A stretch of DNA of 8,681 bases, taken from NCBI GenBank assembly GCA_002432095.1, contig DJFQ01000118.1, positions 1 through 8,681 on the forward strand. The letters run 5' to 3'. Below, piece by piece: positions 5,732 through 8,681 of this stretch. The position numbers and the translations under genes were made by a program. The notes below the pieces were generated by a model. The model ran no database searches, was not told the origin of the DNA, and saw only the letters and a list, made by a program, of their open reading frames with translations. This DNA is from Marinagarivorans sp. UBA5868 (lineage in GTDB: Bacteria > Pseudomonadota > Gammaproteobacteria > Pseudomonadales > Cellvibrionaceae). Position 1 is the stretch's first letter. Every line of letters starts with the position of its first letter.

Positions 5732-5741
5732 GAGTGCACTC
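5732..5741. promoter_or_regulatory. Palindrome upstream of the HigB-like toxin gene
   Basis: GAGTGCACTC is a perfect 10-bp palindrome 46 bp upstream of the toxin ATG. It lies in a region of alternating GCGC/GCACA sequence, where the toxin promoter must lie. It differs from the TATACGA/TTGTATA site in front of the antitoxin. A repressor site is plausible but unproven. Confidence 0.35.
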
Positions 5742-5810
5742 GCGCAATATCGCACACGAGACGGAGCTTTGCAATAGCTTAGTAGATAAAATTCAGCACT
5801 ATAAAATAGT

Positions 5811-5825
5811 TTTATATCGGAAAGA
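5811..5825. other. AT-rich inverted repeat in the 220-bp gap upstream of the toxin
   Basis: ATAAAA and TTTTAT flank TAG, giving a six-pair perfect inverted repeat. The surrounding gap between the toxin start at 5685 and the decayed Ig-like gene's stop at 5906 is AT-rich and holds no gene. The repeat could be part of a distal promoter element or a chance feature of AT-rich DNA. Confidence 0.2.
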
Positions 5826-5895
5826 AGGACTTTTTTCTCATTTTAAAAAATAATTTACAAATAAAAGGCATAAGAAGCCTAAGTCTGCAACACAG

Positions 5896-5914
5896 AAAAG
5901 CGGCATCAAGCCGC
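5896..5914 (-). terminator. Intrinsic terminator of the decayed Ig-like gene
   Basis: On the - strand GCGGC (complement of 5910-5914) pairs with GCCGC (complement of 5900-5904) around a five-base loop and is followed by TTTT. The hairpin overlaps the TGA at 5906-5908 that ends the Ig-like reading frame. A five-pair GC stem with a four-U tail is a modest but typical Rho-independent terminator. Confidence 0.55.
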
Positions 5915-6800
5915 CTCCTGAAACACGACCTTAGCCGTCACCGTCACACCATCGTCCCCCGCCTCCTTTCCAAAAAACCAATATTCCCCGGGGTTCAGGT
6001 ACTGGCTTAGCTGAATGCGGCCTTGGCCGTCGCTGGTGCTGGTGCTGGTGCTGGTGCTGGTGCCCGTGGCCAGTGCGGGACCTGTCCAAGTGCCGCGCAC
6101 ACCACACGGCCCGGCAGCGCCACGTTATTGCGGTTAAGCAGGCGCACAACGGATTGCGTTTGCTGCCCTACTACATCCAGCACAAACACTTGTGCTTTCC
6201 GTAAGACCTAGCTGGTCCGTGGCAACCACTTCAATTTCGTACCGGCCTATCACTGGTGTGGGCCAGCTGAAAACGCGATTGGCGAAAGTCATTCCGGGCG
6301 GCAGTGGCGTGGCGCCCAAACTGCGCGCCGTCATTGTGATATTCCCACCAACGCCTTGCGCGAACGCGCTGGATGGCACCGTGTAGTTGAAGGGATTGCC
6401 AACAGCCCACGGGGCGGCATCCGGTATTGCGCTGCCGATTCTGGGCGGCTCGACCGATAGCGTGGTTGTATCGAATGGCACAACCACCGCAGGCACCGCA
6501 AGACTGGTATTGCCGGCGGCGTCCTGCACGGCATTTGCCACCACCGCCACACTCATATTGCCTTGCTGATTGCGCGGTGGCGCTACCGTGAGTGAATACA
6601 GCAGCCCGCCCGCAATGGAGGGCTGCACAAGCCCCACAAACTCACAGTCAACGAGGGTGAAATCGTCCCGCGTTAAACCGGTAACAAGCCTATTTTTGTG
6701 CCCGTTGGCGGCACCACGTTGATCACCGGTCGGGTGACATCTACCGGGAGTGTGTTCACGGGTACCGAAAGTGCGGCGTTCGGCAAGTCACCCATAGGGC
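5906..6800 (-). pseudogene. Decayed gene for a bacterial Ig-like domain surface protein (3' part)
   Basis: Four - strand segments in shifting frames join into one sensible protein. The first (about 6800-6690) includes PVDVTRPVINVVPPTGTK. The second (about 6688-6190) has RDDFTLVDCEFVG, a bacterial Ig-like ending VQDAAGNTSLAVPAVVVPFD, and then a putative-Ig (He_PIG type) domain with NPFNYTVPSSAF, LPPGMTF and GRYEIEVVATDQLGLTES. The third (about 6190-6110) has VFVLDVVGQQTQSVVRLLN. The last (about 6105-5906) has RGTWTGPALATG, a TS-repeat, LNPGEYWFFGKEAGDDG and the end VVFQEAA. At least three single-base shifts are needed, one beside an A5 run near 6690. No start or N-terminal region is seen before 6800. 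Intact relatives are secreted or surface adhesin-like proteins with tandem Ig domains. Sequencing error could explain some shifts, but the missing 5' part makes a true remnant more likely. Confidence 0.75.
6032..6063. repeat. Hexanucleotide tandem repeat (GCTGGT)5
   Basis: GCTGGT is repeated five times without interruption, followed by GC. In the frame that matches the rest of the Ig-like remnant, the - strand encodes alternating Thr and Ser, a short flexible linker. Because the unit is six bases, slippage would change linker length without shifting the frame. Confidence 0.85.
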
Positions 6801-6858
6801 CATAGTGGAATTTGTCATGTGTGACGCAAAAACTGTCCAGATACGGACGATATCAACC

Positions 6859-6888
6859 CGCTTTTATATTCCCAACGACATAAAAGCG
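6859..6888. promoter_or_regulatory. Perfect 9-bp inverted repeat between the Ig-like remnant and the 140-aa gene
   Basis: CGCTTTTAT at 6859-6867 is perfectly complementary to ATAAAAGCG at 6880-6888, with a 12-base spacer. A T6 run (6895-6900) begins six bases after the second arm on the + strand. It could be an operator for the gene at 6975 or an imperfect terminator; the gap before the T-run argues against a standard terminator. Otherwise the 174-bp region is AT-rich and shows no clear promoter. Confidence 0.45.
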
Positions 6889-6974
6889 AACGTATTTTTT
6901 AGTGAGATAAATCAAGCATAGGCACCAATCCTGCAAAAAAAGCTATGAAATGAGAAACATGACGGGAGATGATC

Positions 6975-7397
6975 ATGATTGACGGCATATCGCGCACCAC
7001 ATCCGCCGCAATTGTTTCAAGAGCTTTTCAAAATCGGCCAGCCATTGCCACGCAACGGCAAGATAGTGCCGGTGGAAATATCTATGACTTCACAAACATG
7101 TCGCGAAAGGAATTTGATAGCCTTTGGCAAAACGGGAACGTACCACTCAAAATTCCACTACTAATTCTTCCCTCCGAAGGCTTAGATCTCACAAAAGATA
7201 CAAAAGCGCAGCTTGATGCTGCATATGACAAAAACATTGATTTTATTGGTCACTTCCAAAAACTTATCGAGCATCAGAAGTCATTGCCAAATACAGATAC
7301 AAATCAACAAACATTGAAGCTATACGAAGATACCCTAAACACCCTTGCGTCTTTACAAGGAAAGGCCATGGAATTGGGGATTCGCATAGACGTTTAA
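6975..7397 (+). CDS. Unrecognised 140-aa soluble protein
   Basis: Two in-frame ATGs stand at 6969 and 6975. The Shine-Dalgarno GGGAG (6964-6968) touches the first but lies six bases before the second, so 6975 is preferred. The product begins with a flexible polar stretch of about 35 residues (SRTTSAAIVSRAFQNRPA). This is followed by NIYDFTNMSRKEFDSLW, a hydrophobic strand-like IPLLILPSEG and two amphipathic helices up to the end (LDAAYDKNIDFIGHFQKLIE, LYEDTLNTLASLQGKAMELG). It has no signal peptide or membrane segment, and no catalytic motif stands out. The low-complexity N-terminus followed by a helical body resembles small secreted-substrate or chaperone-like proteins, but this is only an impression. 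Codon use and ribosome site suggest a functional gene; I do not recognise the family. Confidence 0.7.
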   Translation: MIDGISRTTSAAIVSRAFQNRPAIATQRQDSAGGNIYDFTNMSRKEFDSLWQNGNVPLKIPLLILPSEGLDLTKDTKAQLDAAYDKNIDFIGHFQKLIEHQKSLPNTDTNQQTLKLYEDTLNTLASLQGKAMELGIRIDV

Positions 7398-7399
7398 TG

Positions 7400-7740
7400 G
7401 ATGTCTGCTCGATGGGTACTTGTGGCAAGCAATGTGATGCAACCTGAAAGGCCGCGTGTGCAGGCGAGCCGTTTGCACTCCCCGGTTGGCTATATTTTCG
7501 ACGCGAAATACCGCTCCCTGCCCCTCCACCACGGGTGAAGAGGCCTCACGACTGGCAGCTTGCACTTTTTATAAGCACCGGTGCGCACCACCCCAGCTCT
7601 TGGAAACAGGGAACACGATAACTATCGGATAAATAGTACTCCCCAGCCTCATACGTATGTACTTTATTGACGCAGAGTTTGCCCGGTCATATACCGACTT
7701 ACCCAGCAAGTTTATATAGGCGAATGGCCTTTTCTTACTA
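7400..7740 (-). pseudogene. Possible decayed reading frame, unknown product
   Basis: On the - strand a protein-like stretch reads KVHTYEAGEYYLSDSYRV and then PCFQELGWCAPVLIKSASC, ending at a stop near 7555. A one-base shift continues it as REASSPVVEGQGAVFRVE and NIANRGVQTARLHTR. A third frame upstream reads NLLGKSVYDRAN. The join of frames makes a plausible single protein, and AGEYYLS recalls PGEYWFFG at the end of the Ig-like remnant. No start, ribosome site or known domain supports it. Chance open frames are a real alternative. Confidence 0.25.
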
Positions 7741-7884
7741 ACTCCCACACGAATTTTTATCGTAGCTCTGCTATTTTTTTATCTTTCTTTCAAATTCGTT
7801 TTCCGCTCTTCCACTTCTTAATATACATTGCACAGCGGCAGCTCTTTTCACAGCTTTTTGGCTGGGGAAATCAAAACGCTTACC

Positions 7885-7989
7885 GGCAGGCTGCCAAAGT
7901 TGATTATTAAACCGTGGCCACTCGCATCGGCGAGTGCGCACAAAATGTGTATACGCGCCACGCCTGCGTGGGAATCAATTTTAATGGCA
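7885..7989. other. Cluster of nested inverted repeats upstream of the zinc-knuckle gene
   Basis: Outer complementary pairs TGCCA/TGGCA (7892-7896 with 7985-7989) and TTGATT/AATCAA (7900-7905 with 7973-7978) enclose two tight hairpins. These are CACTCGC-ATCG-GCGAGTG (7919-7936) and CCACGC-CT-GCGTGG (7958-7971). GGCAGGCTGCC (7885-7895) is itself palindromic and competes with the outer pair. The whole could fold as a multi-branched leader ending about 40 bases before the ATG at 8028. No known riboswitch or att-site consensus was recognised. Confidence 0.4.
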
Positions 7990-8027
7990 TTGCCGCAGTC
8001 AACAACGACGAGATTGGAGAAGTATTT

Positions 8028-8606
8028 ATGCCTTGTAATAAATGTGGTGTTGAGTATCCAGCGGATCTTTCATTTCAGGAAAAGGCGCAGCACGAAGCCA
8101 ATTGTTCTGGTGTTTTCGGCTTCAAATATGTCCACCGATTTGTGGGTGAAGAGGAGATGAAACACATTTACCAAATCCGACGCCAGACAGCATCCGCTAA
8201 CGGAATTAGCAAACTAGAATCCCCGCCCGCGAAGAATGTGCGCGATGCATGGGGAAAGATTCTGACAACGCAGATGGAAGCATTTACCAATAGCTCAACA
8301 ATGGGGAACATGCTGCAAACCCATACAATGACGCGATTCGGAGGGGGAGGTATCGGTCAAGGCCAAACCCTGGTGAGTTTTGCGACCGATGTTGAAAAAC
8401 TGGTAGAGAGTACCGATCCCTCTGTGCAAACCATCTGCAAGAACGCGCCTTATATCATTTCCATTCTGATTCCGAACAGCAGCAGCCTGGACGGCGCCAG
8501 TGATTTGAGCAAAGAGGAAACAGAGGTTGTCGTTCGTAACATGGCGCAGCCATTGGCAATGTTGTTATCCAAAATCACACCGAACCCCTACAAATCGACA
8601 AATTGA
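8028..8606 (+). CDS. 192-aa protein with N-terminal C2HC zinc-knuckle-like motif
   Basis: The ATG at 8028 is preferred because GGAGAAG lies about seven bases upstream; the same frame runs back to 7914 without a ribosome site and through a hairpin cluster. The N-terminus MPCNKCGVEYP followed by KAQHEANC places C3, C6, H22 and C26 as a likely single zinc site. The middle is polar, with IYQIRRQTASANGISKLESP at about 50-70 and a glycine-rich RFGGGGIGQGQTLVSF. The C-terminal half has two amphipathic or hydrophobic helices (ICKNAPYIISILIP; EVVVRNMAQPLAMLLSKITP). No signal peptide or clear membrane span is present. The zinc motif suggests nucleic acid or protein binding, but the family is not recognised. 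The last 75 bp of the window after its stop show no further gene. Confidence 0.75.
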   Translation: MPCNKCGVEYPADLSFQEKAQHEANCSGVFGFKYVHRFVGEEEMKHIYQIRRQTASANGISKLESPPAKNVRDAWGKILTTQMEAFTNSSTMGNMLQTHTMTRFGGGGIGQGQTLVSFATDVEKLVESTDPSVQTICKNAPYIISILIPNSSSLDGASDLSKEETEVVVRNMAQPLAMLLSKITPNPYKSTN

Positions 8607-8681
8607 GAGTCGACATCCATACCCGCCATTAGAACCACTTATAAAGTATTGGCCTGCCACTGCCTTGGTGTCGAAAGTTGT

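Larger units (their letters stand above)
7398..8027. other. 630-bp region without an intact gene
   Basis: No complete, well-supported gene is visible. The left half (7400-7740) carries traces of a decayed - strand reading frame, listed separately. The middle (7745-7815) is T-rich on the + strand and contains an eight-base inverted repeat, ACGAATTT (7749-7756) with AAATTCGT (7792-7799), separated by 35 bases. The right part (7885-7990) holds a cluster of nested inverted repeats directly upstream of the zinc-knuckle gene. The open frame continues upstream of that gene to 7914, but without a ribosome site. Confidence 0.5.

Noticed and set aside
6032..6063. Tandem repeat considered as a CRISPR or iteron array
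   Set aside because: Units are only six bases with no spacers, and it encodes a Thr-Ser linker in the decayed gene.
6023..6211. + strand open frame rich in Ala-Gly through the hexanucleotide repeat
   Set aside because: It is the mirror of the repeat; the - strand frames give a coherent Ig-like protein and there is no ribosome site.
7749..7799. ACGAATTT/AAATTCGT inverted repeat as terminal repeats of a mobile element
   Set aside because: The arms are only eight bases and AT-rich, the 35-bp spacer encodes nothing, and no target duplication is seen; chance is likely.
1..8681. tRNA genes, rRNA, insertion sequences, integrase or transposase
   Set aside because: None was recognised on either strand, so island character rests only on composition, repeats and gene content.

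Overview
The window looks like an accessory (genomic-island-type) stretch of a proteobacterial chromosome. The protein families seen (HTH_37/HigB-like pair, XRE-ImmA/IrrE fusion, MltR-like protein, Ig-repeat remnant) are most familiar from Gamma- and Betaproteobacteria. No rRNA, tRNA or housekeeping marker is present, so the assignment is tentative. Base composition is patchy: the partial gene at the left edge is GC-rich, the next two genes are clearly AT-richer, and the Ig-like remnant is GC-rich again. This mosaic fits repeated horizontal acquisition.

Left part (1-2450, + strand). The 3' end of a GC-rich gene of unknown function is followed by two AT-richer orphan genes: a 341-aa protein with no recognised family, and a 246-aa membrane protein with about five transmembrane segments. 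Two diverged copies of one short intergenic module, sharing an identical 15-mer, precede the two orphan genes. A 31-bp fragment resembling the coding sequence of the first gene recurs just after the membrane protein. Together these suggest a cassette region built by duplication and recombination, in the style of effector/immunity arrays. That function is inference only.

Middle part (2465-5757). A tightly packed three-gene operon runs on the - strand: an unknown 213-aa protein, a 399-aa protein with an N-terminal XRE helix-turn-helix and a C-terminal ImmA/IrrE zinc-peptidase domain (HEVGH), and a 157-aa MltR-like protein carrying an Rx4H motif like that of HEPN RNases. The first two genes overlap by 4 bp and the last two are 10 bp apart. 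The upstream region holds repeated GCTTAA-type operator candidates. Divergent from this operon lies an HTH_37-type (HigA-like) antitoxin gene with its own palindromic operator candidate. A HigB/Gp49-like toxin gene faces it tail-to-tail with only 14 bp between stop codons. Convergent toxin and antitoxin genes are unusual and may be an independently regulated or rearranged toxin-antitoxin pair. The whole block has the look of a defence or stress-response island.

Right part (5780-8681). An intrinsic terminator closes a decayed - strand gene encoding bacterial Ig-like domains, broken by at least three frameshifts and containing a hexanucleotide repeat. It is followed on the + strand by an unrecognised 140-aa protein, about 630 bp without an intact gene (with traces of a decayed - strand reading frame and a cluster of inverted repeats), and a 192-aa protein with an N-terminal C2HC zinc-knuckle-like motif.
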